DNA of 47,910 bases from a bacterium (GTDB lineage: Bacteria > Bacteroidota > Ignavibacteria > UBA10030), in contig QYQB01000043.1 of NCBI GenBank assembly GCA_007280275.1, positions 1 through 47,910 of the forward strand. The letters run 5' to 3'. The translations under genes were made by a program, and so were the position numbers. The notes below the pieces were generated by a model, which made no database searches, was not told the origin of the DNA, and saw only the letters and a list, made by a program, of their open reading frames with translations. Below, piece after piece: positions 39,273-47,910 of the stretch. How positions within the stretch are numbered: the first letter of the stretch is position 1; each line of letters opens with the position of its first letter.

Positions 39273-40358
39273 ATGAGAACATATCATATCCCTACGATCG
39301 TACTACTGACGGCGCTGGTCGTCATTGCGTCACTGCTGAATTCCTGCAGTGATCTCAAGAGTGTGCAGGACCTGCCGACGGCATCTTCCGGCGCGCTCCA
39401 GGTCCATGATGCCGGCTGGCTTGATACGGCGGCGTCCAATTTCCACGGAACGATCCTGAAACAGGCGCAGTATAATCTTAGTGAATGTGCGACCTGCCAT
39501 TCGAAGCAGTTCACCGGAGGGACAAGCGGCGTGGCATGCTCCAAGTGCCACCAGTACTATCCGCATCCGGCCGGATTCAGCGCCTCGACCAGCCACCCGC
39601 AATACCTTTACAATCAGAACTATCCTCTGGGCCAGTGCAAAGCATGTCATGGCGCCACATATGCCGGAGGCGGCAACGCAAACCTCTCCTGCATGAAATC
39701 GGGATGCCATGTCGATGCGAACAATGTTTCAAAATCACCTGAGGCTTGCAACGCCTGTCATGGCAACTTCAAGGCCGCTGCAAATGACTTGCCCTCCGCA
39801 GCTCCGCCGAAGGACATTCTGGGGAACACTGCGACGACCGCACGCGGTGTCGGCGCTCACCAGATACACTTGGTCAGCGGAGCCGTCGGCAAGACGGTAA
39901 AATGTCAAGAATGTCATACGATCCCAACGCAACTCTCCTCACCTGGACACCTTGGAACGCTGCCGGCAGAAGTTGTGTTCAATGATACGCTTGCGCGGTT
40001 GACGACTGGCGGCGGAACCTCTGTGCCCAAACCCTCCTACGATCCATCAACGCTCAAGTGCAGCAATACCTTTTGTCACGGCAACTGGAAGGTAAGGAAA
40101 GCTACGTCCACCTCCCAGTTTGTCTTCGCGGACTCAGTTATGGTCGGTGCCAATGATTCTCCAGCCTGGACGGGTGGATCGGCAGCGGCCACGTGCGGTA
40201 CCTGCCACGGAATACCGCCGAAGGGTCACCTCGCACTCGCTGTTTCCTCCTGCGGGACATGTCACGTCGGTGTTGTTGACAACAACGGGCACATCGTCGA
40301 CAAGACGAAACACGGCAACGGGAAAATCAACGTGTTCGGTCAGGAATACGCATTCTGA
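39273..40358 (+). CDS. Multiheme cytochrome lipoprotein with CX4CH motifs (7 CxxCH + 2 CX4CH)
   Basis: Lipobox LLNSC; CATCH, CSKCH, CKACH, CMKSGCH, CNACH, CQECH, CSNTFCHGNW...CGTCHGIPPKGH, CGTCH. Pattern resembles the Geobacter CX4CH...CxxCH domain family. Confidence 0.88.
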   Translation: MRTYHIPTIVLLTALVVIASLLNSCSDLKSVQDLPTASSGALQVHDAGWLDTAASNFHGTILKQAQYNLSECATCHSKQFTGGTSGVACSKCHQYYPHPAGFSASTSHPQYLYNQNYPLGQCKACHGATYAGGGNANLSCMKSGCHVDANNVSKSPEACNACHGNFKAAANDLPSAAPPKDILGNTATTARGVGAHQIHLVSGAVGKTVKCQECHTIPTQLSSPGHLGTLPAEVVFNDTLARLTTGGGTSVPKPSYDPSTLKCSNTFCHGNWKVRKATSTSQFVFADSVMVGANDSPAWTGGSAAATCGTCHGIPPKGHLALAVSSCGTCHVGVVDNNGHIVDKTKHGNGKINVFGQEYAF

Positions 40359-40424
40359 CGCGTTGAGAGGTTCTCGGTAAAGTATTTATGTAACCATTAA
40401 CGGGAAGGGAGTGGCTGAGGGAAT

Positions 40425-42719
40425 ATGGTGGGGACTCTTATTGTCTGGATAGCATGTGCCGCAGCCTCGTTGTCGGCTTATGCGTACTACCGAAGTACTA
40501 TAACGGAGAAGAAATTCCTGGCCCTCGCGCGCAACAGCTACGGGGTCATGGCAGTGGGCGTTCTGGCCGCATCGGTCGCCCTGATGGTGTACATCCTGCG
40601 TCACCATTTCGAGTACGACTATGTTTGGGCGTACAGCTCCAGGTCACTTCCGCTTGAACTGCTGATCACGACCTTCTGGGCCGGCCAGGAAGGAAGCTTC
40701 CTCCTCTGGGCGCTTTGTGGATCGATCATCGGGATCATTCTGATGGTCTATACGCGGCGGAAGGAGATCGAAGCGGAGACGATGACGATCTTTGCAATCG
40801 TCCAGGCATTCCTCCTGTTGTTGTTGGTCGTGAAGTCGCCCTTCCGGTTTGTCTGGGACGCACACGCGGGTGAGGCGCCAGTAGGCATAGTTCCACCGGA
40901 CGGACGCGGACTGAATCCCTTGCTGCAAAACTTCTGGATGATCATTCATCCGCCTATCCTGTTTGCCGGTTTCGCGATGATGGCGGTTCCCTTTGTGTTC
41001 GCCATGGCTGCTCTCTGGCGCAAAACCTATCTTGATTGGATTCCCAGCGCCTTGCCCTGGGTCATCGCGGGGACTATCGCCCTCGGCATGGGGATCATGT
41101 TGGGCGGATACTGGGCCTACGGTGTTCTCGGTTGGGGAGGCTGGTGGGGATGGGACCCTGTTGAAAACTCCTCTCTTATTCCATGGATCATCGGTGTGAT
41201 CCTTATCCATACGATGCTCGTGCAACGCAAAACAGGCGGGCTTGCGAAGACGAACTTCTTCCTTGGAATCTGCACCTACGTGCTGGTCGTCTACAGCACA
41301 TTCCTGACGCGCAGCGGCATCCTTGGCTCTTCTTCAGTTCACTCGTTCGTCGATCCGGGAGCACTGGCGTATACGCTTCTCGTCATTTGGATCGGTGGGT
41401 CGCTCGTCATCGGATTCGGCATGCTGATCAGACGCTGGGGCGATCTCAAAGCGTTTTCCAACCGTTCTCCGCTCTTCACAAGAGAGTCCCTTCTCGCGAT
41501 CAGTTCGGTCGTCATGGGGGCGAGTACGCTGGTGATCTTGTTTGGGACAAGCTGGCCGATAGTTTCTCACGCATCCCTCGAGCCGGCATTTTATGACAAG
41601 ACCAACCTCCCGATTGCCATCGCCCTGGGGTTCCTGCTTGCACTCAGCTTGCTTGTCCAATGGAAAGAAGAATCCTCACGCCAGATTCTCCGGAATGCGG
41701 CGGTCTCGTTTCTGGCCGCACTTGCAGTGACGGTAGTTCTCGTGATCTCCGGCCTTGACGATATTCTGATCGGGTTGTTCGCTTTCACATCTCTCTTCGC
41801 CTTTTTTGTCAACGTTATCCGTCTCTACCGTCTCGCGAAAGAGAACGTGCGCTACACGGGGGGAGCCATGGCCCACATCGGGCTTGCGGTTCTCTTCCTC
41901 GGAATCATCGGATCAGGACGATATGGAGAAAAGAAGACCGCATCGCTTCCGATCAACGAACCCAAGGAGGTCCTTGGGTACCAACTGACGTACACAGGGT
42001 CGAGCCCAACGCCGGATGGGAAGTGGAAGTTTTCCGTCGCCGTGGCCAGGGATGGCTCTCGATTCATCCTGGACCCGGTCATGTTTGAGAGTGAGTACAA
42101 CAACAGTTTGATGCGAAATCCGGATTACGCATCGTTCCTCACGCGGGATTTCTACATCGAACCGGTATCGCTCGAGGAAGTCGAACCTGCGGCAGCAACA
42201 GGGGGTGGAAATGTCCTGCAGCTGAAAAATGGGGAGACCAAGACCATCGGCGACGCGACGGTCAAGTTCGTTCGGTTCGACATGGCGCACAAGGGAATGG
42301 AATCGATGGCTGCAAGCGCCGGGTTTACCGTGGGTGCAGTGCTCGAGGTGAAGCACGGTACCTCGACGGAACAACTCACACCTGTTACGGTATACAAAGA
42401 CTCCCTGCCCCCTCAGATGCGGATTGCCCGGACCAAAGATGGGGCGATCGGTTTCGAACTCCTCAGAATGAACGTTGATTCTCAGACAAAGGCCTCGGCC
42501 ATTGAACTGATTGTGACGGGTTTGGGAGCTCACGCTCCTGTAGCATCTCAGAAATCGCAGCTCCTGGTCATCGAAGCGAGCGTCAAGCCGTTTATGAGCC
42601 TGGTGTGGGCCGGGGCCGCGCTGATGATGCTGGGGTTGGGCATCTCTCTTTCTACGAAATTCAACGGCAATGCGCTCAGGCAATCGGATGCTGAAAGGAA
42701 TAAACGCGGGATTTCATGA
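40425..42719 (+). CDS. ccmF: Cytochrome c-type biogenesis protein, CcmF/NrfE family
   Basis: Multi-TM; WWD motif GVLGWGGWWGWDPVENSSLIPWI; TFLTRSGILGSSSVHSF. Confidence 0.93.
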   Translation: MVGTLIVWIACAAASLSAYAYYRSTITEKKFLALARNSYGVMAVGVLAASVALMVYILRHHFEYDYVWAYSSRSLPLELLITTFWAGQEGSFLLWALCGSIIGIILMVYTRRKEIEAETMTIFAIVQAFLLLLLVVKSPFRFVWDAHAGEAPVGIVPPDGRGLNPLLQNFWMIIHPPILFAGFAMMAVPFVFAMAALWRKTYLDWIPSALPWVIAGTIALGMGIMLGGYWAYGVLGWGGWWGWDPVENSSLIPWIIGVILIHTMLVQRKTGGLAKTNFFLGICTYVLVVYSTFLTRSGILGSSSVHSFVDPGALAYTLLVIWIGGSLVIGFGMLIRRWGDLKAFSNRSPLFTRESLLAISSVVMGASTLVILFGTSWPIVSHASLEPAFYDKTNLPIAIALGFLLALSLLVQWKEESSRQILRNAAVSFLAALAVTVVLVISGLDDILIGLFAFTSLFAFFVNVIRLYRLAKENVRYTGGAMAHIGLAVLFLGIIGSGRYGEKKTASLPINEPKEVLGYQLTYTGSSPTPDGKWKFSVAVARDGSRFILDPVMFESEYNNSLMRNPDYASFLTRDFYIEPVSLEEVEPAAATGGGNVLQLKNGETKTIGDATVKFVRFDMAHKGMESMAASAGFTVGAVLEVKHGTSTEQLTPVTVYKDSLPPQMRIARTKDGAIGFELLRMNVDSQTKASAIELIVTGLGAHAPVASQKSQLLVIEASVKPFMSLVWAGAALMMLGLGISLSTKFNGNALRQSDAERNKRGIS

Positions 42720-42770
42720 AAAGGAAAAGAGGTATCTGCTGAACGAAAGATAGTAACAAGACGTTTTCCT

Positions 42771-42930
42771 AACCACCGATGGCACACAGATGGTCACCGA
42801 TAAGAACAAGAAGATAGACCTCTTGTACGAAGAAATAACTTATGAAGTCATTGGTGCCGCGGCTGCAAAAGATTCGGCGCATTCTATGATTCAACATCAG
42901 TGTAGATCGGTGTGTCTTCGGTGGTAGATC
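42771..42930. mobile_element. Decayed GxxExxY-type element inside an imperfect inverted repeat
   Basis: Left arm AACCACCGATGGCACACAGATGGTCACCGATAAG (42771-) vs right arm ATCAGTGTAGATCGGTGTGTCTTCGGTGGT (to ~42930). ORF 42790-42927 encodes MVTDKNKKIDLLYEEITYEVIGAAAAKDSAHSMIQHQCRSVCLRW*. Confidence 0.55.
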
Positions 42931-43017
42931 AACCGAGTAGTTTTGGAAAATGATTGAATCCAGAGATTTCAGGAAAAGCAGGCAGCGAACAACGCTTCTG
43001 TCCTCTGAAAACGACAC

Positions 43018-43053
43018 AATGCCCGCAGCCTTGACCTGGTCGCGGGCATTTTC
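43018..43053. terminator. Terminator-like hairpin
   Basis: aatgcccgc-agccttgacctggtc-gcgggcatttt. Confidence 0.7.
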
Positions 43054-43102
43054 ATTTCATCAGGAGGGGAGGATTGTTCAGCCGCTCTCACTGTGCGGGA
43101 TA

Positions 43103-43810
43103 TCAGGCAGGGTCTTTCCCGAGTGATGGCACTTCGGGGATCGCGAAGAGTTTCAGGCCTCGCAGCTCTTCGTTGTACATCTCGTCCCGGAAATTCATGA
43201 GTCTTCGGAGAATATCCGACATCCTGTCGACGTTGATTTGAATCTCTTTCAGCTGCACATTGAGTTGATGGTCGATTTTCTCCGGCGCAGAGTGTACCTT
43301 GTTCAGCGTCAAATCGATGATGGCCATCGGATTGTTCAACTCGTGATGTACTGTGCGAATAATTGTCGTAATGGCGTCAATACGTTGGCGGGCAATCTCA
43401 TTCCGTCCTGCTTCTTTCTGGTACTCCCGTTTTTCCAACCCGGCGAGGATTGCTTTCTCCAGGACGTAGGGGTTGGCGAGCTCCTCTTTTGTGAGGTAGT
43501 CATCTGCACCGAGCTTGAAAACGTCGTGGACAATCCGGTAGTCCTGGCTGGCGGAAATCACGATAACGACAGTTTCCTGATCGCGGGTCCGAAGAGCTCT
43601 CAGGAAGTCACCTCCCGTGATGCCCGGAAGGTAGAAATCCAGAAGAATGACGTCGAATGCCCGGACCTTCTTTAGGGATTCCAGAGCGTCTTCTGCTGAG
43701 TTGACGATCTTGACCTGGTAGTTGTATTCCAGTGAGCGCTTGAGAATGTGGTGAAACGACTGTGCAACTGCAGGCTCGTCTTCAACTATCAAGATATTCC
43801 GTGTTACCAT
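43103..43810 (-). CDS. Receiver domain fused to a histidine-kinase DHp-like segment, lacking a catalytic ATPase domain
   Basis: Start MVTRNILIVEDEP with ggaggg RBS; receiver VILLDFYLPGITGGDF; H-box-like TVHHELNNPMAIIDLTLNKV; ends before any HATPase motif. Confidence 0.82.
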   Translation of the reverse strand: MVTRNILIVEDEPAVAQSFHHILKRSLEYNYQVKIVNSAEDALESLKKVRAFDVILLDFYLPGITGGDFLRALRTRDQETVVIVISASQDYRIVHDVFKLGADDYLTKEELANPYVLEKAILAGLEKREYQKEAGRNEIARQRIDAITTIIRTVHHELNNPMAIIDLTLNKVHSAPEKIDHQLNVQLKEIQINVDRMSDILRRLMNFRDEMYNEELRGLKLFAIPEVPSLGKDPA

Positions 43811-44333
43811 ACAACCCTCCAGGAGAATGATCGGCCCTGATCCATACGGAAGCTGAACTCCTGAATACTGCAATCTTCCGGATTCTGGGGAAGGGATACG
43901 TTTCTCAAAGATAGCAGTATCTTCTGAAAGATGCATGACTCGAAAGAAGTTCCTTCTGCCGTTGAATCTTTGCTCTTTGCGCGACTTGGACGGCTTTGTT
44001 CCAGTGTTTCATGCTGAGATCGTTGCAAGACCACCGGTATGGACAGAGTCGGAATTATGGGAAGGATTCGGAGTACAACAGCCTCAACTCGCGCTTGGAA
44101 TCTTTCCACGTTTGGGAAGCGGAGATTGCGCCTTCGCAAGCATGGGAAAGCAATTCGTCTTACGACGTGGAAATCCCCGGATGCCAGCGTGAGGTTCGTG
44201 ATGGTTGATCGGCACGATTTTTGACCCTCGGCAAGGACGAACACGTGAAGGCGACTCGCATCCGGTGTGCGCAAAGAGAATGCAATAACTCTGAATCATT
44301 CCAAACCATCAACAACCTTCCAAAAGGAAAGCT

Positions 44334-45464
44334 ATGAATATCGGCATTCTCAAAGAAGAAGCCACCATTGAGCGGCGCGTGGCTCTCTCGCCAGCTGGTG
44401 TCGAGGATTTGGCATCTCAGGGACACATCGTCTATGTGCTTCACCAAGATGGAGCGCGGGCAATTTTCCGGGACGAAGACTATCAAATTGCGGGTGCGAC
44501 CATCTCCTACAGCCCGGAGGAGATCATCAATCGTTCCGATCTCGTGCTCAAGGTCTCACCCCCGACCGAAGTCGAACTCCAGATGCTGAGAGAGGGACAG
44601 ACGCTGTTTTCCAGCCTCCACCTGGCGGTATCCCGGCGCAAGGTGCTCGAGAAACTGCTCGAAACCAAAGTGACGGCTGTCGCATTCGAACTCATCGAGA
44701 ACGACAGGGGGGACCTAGCTGTACTGCAGATGATGAGCGAGATCGCCGGACAGATAGCCATCCAGGCCGGGGCTCATTTCCTCCAGGCCGGACAAGGTGG
44801 ACGCGGCACGTTGCTTGGCAGTTTGCCGGGAATCCCGCCCGCGAATGTCGTTATTCTCGGCGCGGGGACGGTCGGAAGGACAGCGGCCCGTATTGCGATC
44901 GGTATGGGCGCGAATGTGACCGTGCTCGACAAGGACCTGACGCGCCTGAGGGAGCTCGAGCATCTGTTCCAGTGGAAGATCAGCACGAGCATCGCGACGA
45001 GCTATCATATCTCCCGATCGGTACGATTTGCCGACGTGGTGATCGGCGCCGTCTTGCTGAAAGGCGAAAAGGCTCCGCACCTCATTACCGAGGCAATGGT
45101 CAAAGAGATGAAACCGGGTTCGGTCATCATCGATGCTTCAATCGACCAGGGAGGATGCGTCGAGACCAGTCGTCCCACCACTATCGATGACCCGGTGTTT
45201 GTCATGCATGGTGTGACCCACTATTGTGTACCGAACATGCCTGCGGTCGTAGCCAGAACCGCTACCATGGCGATGACCAACGCAACGATGCCGTACATTC
45301 AGGAGGTTTGCGGGGAAGGCATCGCCAGTGCACTGAGGAAGAACCCTGGACTGGGAAAGGGCGTCTGCACGTATCAGGGGATTTGCACGAATGAGGTTAT
45401 CGCGCGAATCTTCGATTTCAAATCACAGCCAATCGATGAGCTCATCAAGATCGCTGTACCATAG
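44334..45464 (+). CDS. ald: Alanine dehydrogenase family protein
   Basis: MNIGILKEEATIERRVALSPAGV; nucleotide binding VVILGAGTVGRTAARIAIGMGANVTVLD; VIIDASIDQGGCVETSRPTT; HYCVPNMPAVVARTAT. Confidence 0.87.
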   Translation: MNIGILKEEATIERRVALSPAGVEDLASQGHIVYVLHQDGARAIFRDEDYQIAGATISYSPEEIINRSDLVLKVSPPTEVELQMLREGQTLFSSLHLAVSRRKVLEKLLETKVTAVAFELIENDRGDLAVLQMMSEIAGQIAIQAGAHFLQAGQGGRGTLLGSLPGIPPANVVILGAGTVGRTAARIAIGMGANVTVLDKDLTRLRELEHLFQWKISTSIATSYHISRSVRFADVVIGAVLLKGEKAPHLITEAMVKEMKPGSVIIDASIDQGGCVETSRPTTIDDPVFVMHGVTHYCVPNMPAVVARTATMAMTNATMPYIQEVCGEGIASALRKNPGLGKGVCTYQGICTNEVIARIFDFKSQPIDELIKIAVP

Positions 45465-45476
45465 ACCAAGACATGA

Positions 45477-46805
45477 GTGAGCGTTATGAACTGGTTAGAT
45501 CAATATAAGAAAAAGGCTGTACCACTCGAAGAAGCAGTCTCCGTCGTGAAATCGGGAGACCGGATTTTTATCAGCGGAAACGCTGCGACCCCAACGTTGT
45601 TGGCGAACGGCCTGGCCAACAGAAAAGATGAGCTGCAAGACGTTGAAGTGAACCATATCCTCGTCTTGGGTGAAGATCCTCTTTCCAAACCGGGGATGCA
45701 GAATCATTTCCGCCACAATTCGCTTTTCGTTGGTGCTGCTGATCGTCAGGCCATCGAGGACGGACTCTCGGACTATGTCCCCGTCCACCTCTCGGATATC
45801 CCTGGACTTTTCACAGATCAAATAATTCCGATCGATGTTGCGCTTGTTCATCTATCCCAGCCCGATGATCATGGGTTTATGAGCTTTGGCGTTGAATGCG
45901 CTGCTTCCAAGGCTGCTGCGGAGAGCGCAAAGCTTGTCGTTGCCCAGGTGAATGAGCGGATGCCGCGGACGCTGGGGGATGTATTCATCCATGTCTCACG
46001 TGTTCACAAGGTCGTTGAGTGTTCAGAGCCGCTGAAGACGCTCAAGGAAGGGGTCTCGACTGATCTTGAGCGGAGGATAGCGTCTCACATCGCGAACCTC
46101 GTTGAAGACGGGGCAACGCTGCAACTAGGCATTGGAGGTATCCCGGACGCGGTCTTCGCGCTGCTTGAGGGAAGAAAAGATCTCGGAATTCACACCGAGA
46201 TGGTATCGGACGGTGTGGTGAAGGCGATCGAGCGGGGAATCATCACGAACCAGAAGAAGACGCTTCATCCGGGCAAGGTGGTGGCTACCTTTGTGCTGGG
46301 ATCGGAAAGCCTGTACGAATACGTTCACAACAACCCGCTGTTTGAGATGCATCCCTGCAACTATACGAACAATCCGTTCATTGTGTCCCAAAACGCGAAG
46401 ATGGTGGCCATCAACTCTGCAATCGAGGTCGACATTACAGGACAAGTGTGTTCGGATTCCATAGGGAGCCGAATTTACAGCGGCTTCGGCGGCCAGGTCG
46501 ATTTCATCCGGGGGGCAGCGTACTCGAAAGGGGGAAAGCCGATCATCGCTCTCTCCTCAACGGCCAAGGGAGGAGAGCTCAGCCGCATCGTGCCTCAGCT
46601 CAAGCAAGGGGCAGGTGTGGTTACCTCACGCGCCGACGTTCACTATGTCGTGACCGAATTTGGGGCCGCATTGCTGCACGGGCGGAACCTCCGGCAGCGG
46701 GCTGAGGCCCTCATCGCGATAGCGCATCCGAAGTTCCACGATGAACTTGAGCGAGCGCTCCGAAAACCTGAGCGCCGGGAAACCCGGACCGACGTGCGTG
46801 TCTAG
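45477..46805 (+). CDS. Acetyl-CoA hydrolase/transferase family (4-hydroxybutyrate CoA-transferase-like)
   Basis: LQLGIGGIPDAVFALLEGRKDLGIHTEMVSDGV; QVCSDSIGSRIYSGFGGQVDFIRGAAYSKGGKPIIAL; YVVTEFGAALLHGRNLRQRAEALIAIAHPKF. Confidence 0.9.
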   Translation: MSVMNWLDQYKKKAVPLEEAVSVVKSGDRIFISGNAATPTLLANGLANRKDELQDVEVNHILVLGEDPLSKPGMQNHFRHNSLFVGAADRQAIEDGLSDYVPVHLSDIPGLFTDQIIPIDVALVHLSQPDDHGFMSFGVECAASKAAAESAKLVVAQVNERMPRTLGDVFIHVSRVHKVVECSEPLKTLKEGVSTDLERRIASHIANLVEDGATLQLGIGGIPDAVFALLEGRKDLGIHTEMVSDGVVKAIERGIITNQKKTLHPGKVVATFVLGSESLYEYVHNNPLFEMHPCNYTNNPFIVSQNAKMVAINSAIEVDITGQVCSDSIGSRIYSGFGGQVDFIRGAAYSKGGKPIIALSSTAKGGELSRIVPQLKQGAGVVTSRADVHYVVTEFGAALLHGRNLRQRAEALIAIAHPKFHDELERALRKPERRETRTDVRV

Positions 46806-46824
46806 CGATCGTGTTGCTCAAAAT

Positions 46825-46868
46825 ACAAAGGCCGGGGGACGCTTGACGTCCTGCCGGCCTTCTTTGTA
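46825..46868. terminator. Bidirectional terminator between convergent genes
   Basis: ACAAAGGCCGG..GGAC..GTCC..CCGGCCTTCTTTGT. Confidence 0.8.
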
Positions 46869-46895
46869 TCCCCATTCCTTCTTTTCTCGCTGCTC

Positions 46896-47627
46896 TCAGC
46901 GGAGAGTCTGCTCCCAGTAGACGGTATTCGTTTTCTGGTTGATGAGCATGACCTGTTTCGGAACGACTGCAAACCGCGCTCCCTTTCTGATCTCCCCTTG
47001 TCCCATGTCAATTTTAAACCGGACCTTGAAGAACATGTTCGCGTCGTCGTTCTTTGCAGACCGTGCAATGTCGCGTGCCACCTGCCATCTGAAATATGGA
47101 TTGAATTTCAAATGAATCGAGGAAGCCCGATACCCCTTCTTGATTGTGTCTGCAAGCCCGACGTAGGCGTTGGCGAAGATCTCGGTTGAGACTGACGGCA
47201 AATTGTAAGGGGCCTCGATCGTCGATCGGCAGGCGATGTTATAGACCTGATTGTCGGCATCGTATTGCTCCATATCGGCCTTGAGAATCACGCCGATCAC
47301 ACGCTGATCAAACTTCTTGTCCTTGATGAACTTTGTGACCTTCGCGAAGTATTGCTGCCTGGCATCCACAGTGCGTTTTTCGAATTCTGCTGTCGTTTCA
47401 AATTCGGTTTTCTTGCCGACGGTTTTCGTGTAATTGTCGGTTTCATCCTTCAAAAAAGTCCAAGCTTCTTTTAGGATTGTGGTAAAATCGGCGGCGGAAA
47501 GGTTGTCCTCCGGCAACGGAGTCGCCGGCGTTGCCTGCGTCGATTGGGATGACAGAAGGGATGGAATCAAGACAAGCGCCAAAAGAAGCGCGAAGTGGCG
47601 AATCACATCCCCGAGAAAGGTTCTCAT
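46896..47627 (-). CDS. Secreted/periplasmic protein of unknown function
   Basis: 243 aa; signal peptide HFALLLALVLIPSLLSSQS; no recognised domain. Confidence 0.75.
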   Translation of the reverse strand: MRTFLGDVIRHFALLLALVLIPSLLSSQSTQATPATPLPEDNLSAADFTTILKEAWTFLKDETDNYTKTVGKKTEFETTAEFEKRTVDARQQYFAKVTKFIKDKKFDQRVIGVILKADMEQYDADNQVYNIACRSTIEAPYNLPSVSTEIFANAYVGLADTIKKGYRASSIHLKFNPYFRWQVARDIARSAKNDDANMFFKVRFKIDMGQGEIRKGARFAVVPKQVMLINQKTNTVYWEQTLR

Positions 47628-47910
47628 AGTTCCCCCTTATTGCTTTGGTGGTTCAGGACATTCAGCGATGACATGATGCGATGTGCGGTGTCGCCAGTAC
47701 TCTTCCTGCACTCCCGGACTCAGGTGCTTCCCTCTAAACTGCTGCAGAAATGCAGACCAGGGAATCGCTGCCCGCATCGCTCCAGGGCTTCCACGTTGGA
47801 CAGGGAGCCAATGACGTAGCGATGAATGGCCCTCTGCCAGCGGTTAATCCTCAAATATACACTATTTCCTGTAATTTGCATGGTATTTTTTGCCCCCTGA
47901 GATCGGGATC

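Noticed and set aside
44210-44225. CGGCACG-attt-TTGAC as a sigma-54 promoter for alanine dehydrogenase
   Set aside because: GA instead of GC at -12 and no other support; too weak to call.
43804-44274. 156-aa minus-strand ORF upstream of the receiver/DHp gene
   Set aside because: No domain or convincing RBS; overlaps the receiver gene start, which has its own strong RBS.
47637-47777. 46-aa minus-strand ORF just upstream of the 47627 gene start
   Set aside because: Too short and no recognised family; may be a remnant, but not supportable as a gene.
1-47910. CRISPR arrays, tRNA and rRNA genes
   Set aside because: No regularly spaced identical direct repeats with unique spacers, and no tRNA/rRNA signatures were recognised by eye.

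Overview
The window reads as a cytochrome-rich electron-transfer island from a member of the FCB group (Bacteroidota/Ignavibacteria-like). This placement is inferred from PNPFNP-type T9SS C-terminal sorting domains. Eleven predicted multiheme c-type cytochromes lie between about 12.7 and 40.4 kb. By eye they hold 106 canonical CxxCH motifs plus six variants (3 CxCH, 1 CX3CH, 2 CX4CH). Three are large predicted T9SS-secreted cytochromes, each with 8 CxxCH plus one contracted CxCH. The rest sit in a long same-strand array with two b561-like membrane modules, a NapC/NirT-like protein, a NrfC/NrfD-like pair, a Rieske/cytochrome b pair, a beta-barrel plus 14-heme (MtrAB-like) pair, a CX4CH-type lipoprotein and a CcmF-like protein. 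No catalytic terminal reductase was recognised. Upstream is a PAS histidine kinase and sigma-54 response-regulator pair, and near-consensus sigma-54 promoters precede a stand-alone Fis-type HTH gene and the 13-heme gene; a good candidate also precedes the tandem T9SS cytochromes. Other features are a ~20-module fibronectin-III T9SS protein with a structured 5' leader, short-period degenerate tandem repeats in intergenic DNA, a probable GxxExxY-element remnant inside an imperfect inverted repeat, and ordinary flanking genes (MarR, alanine dehydrogenase, acetyl-CoA hydrolase/CoA-transferase). All calls come from reading the sequence; no database searches were run.
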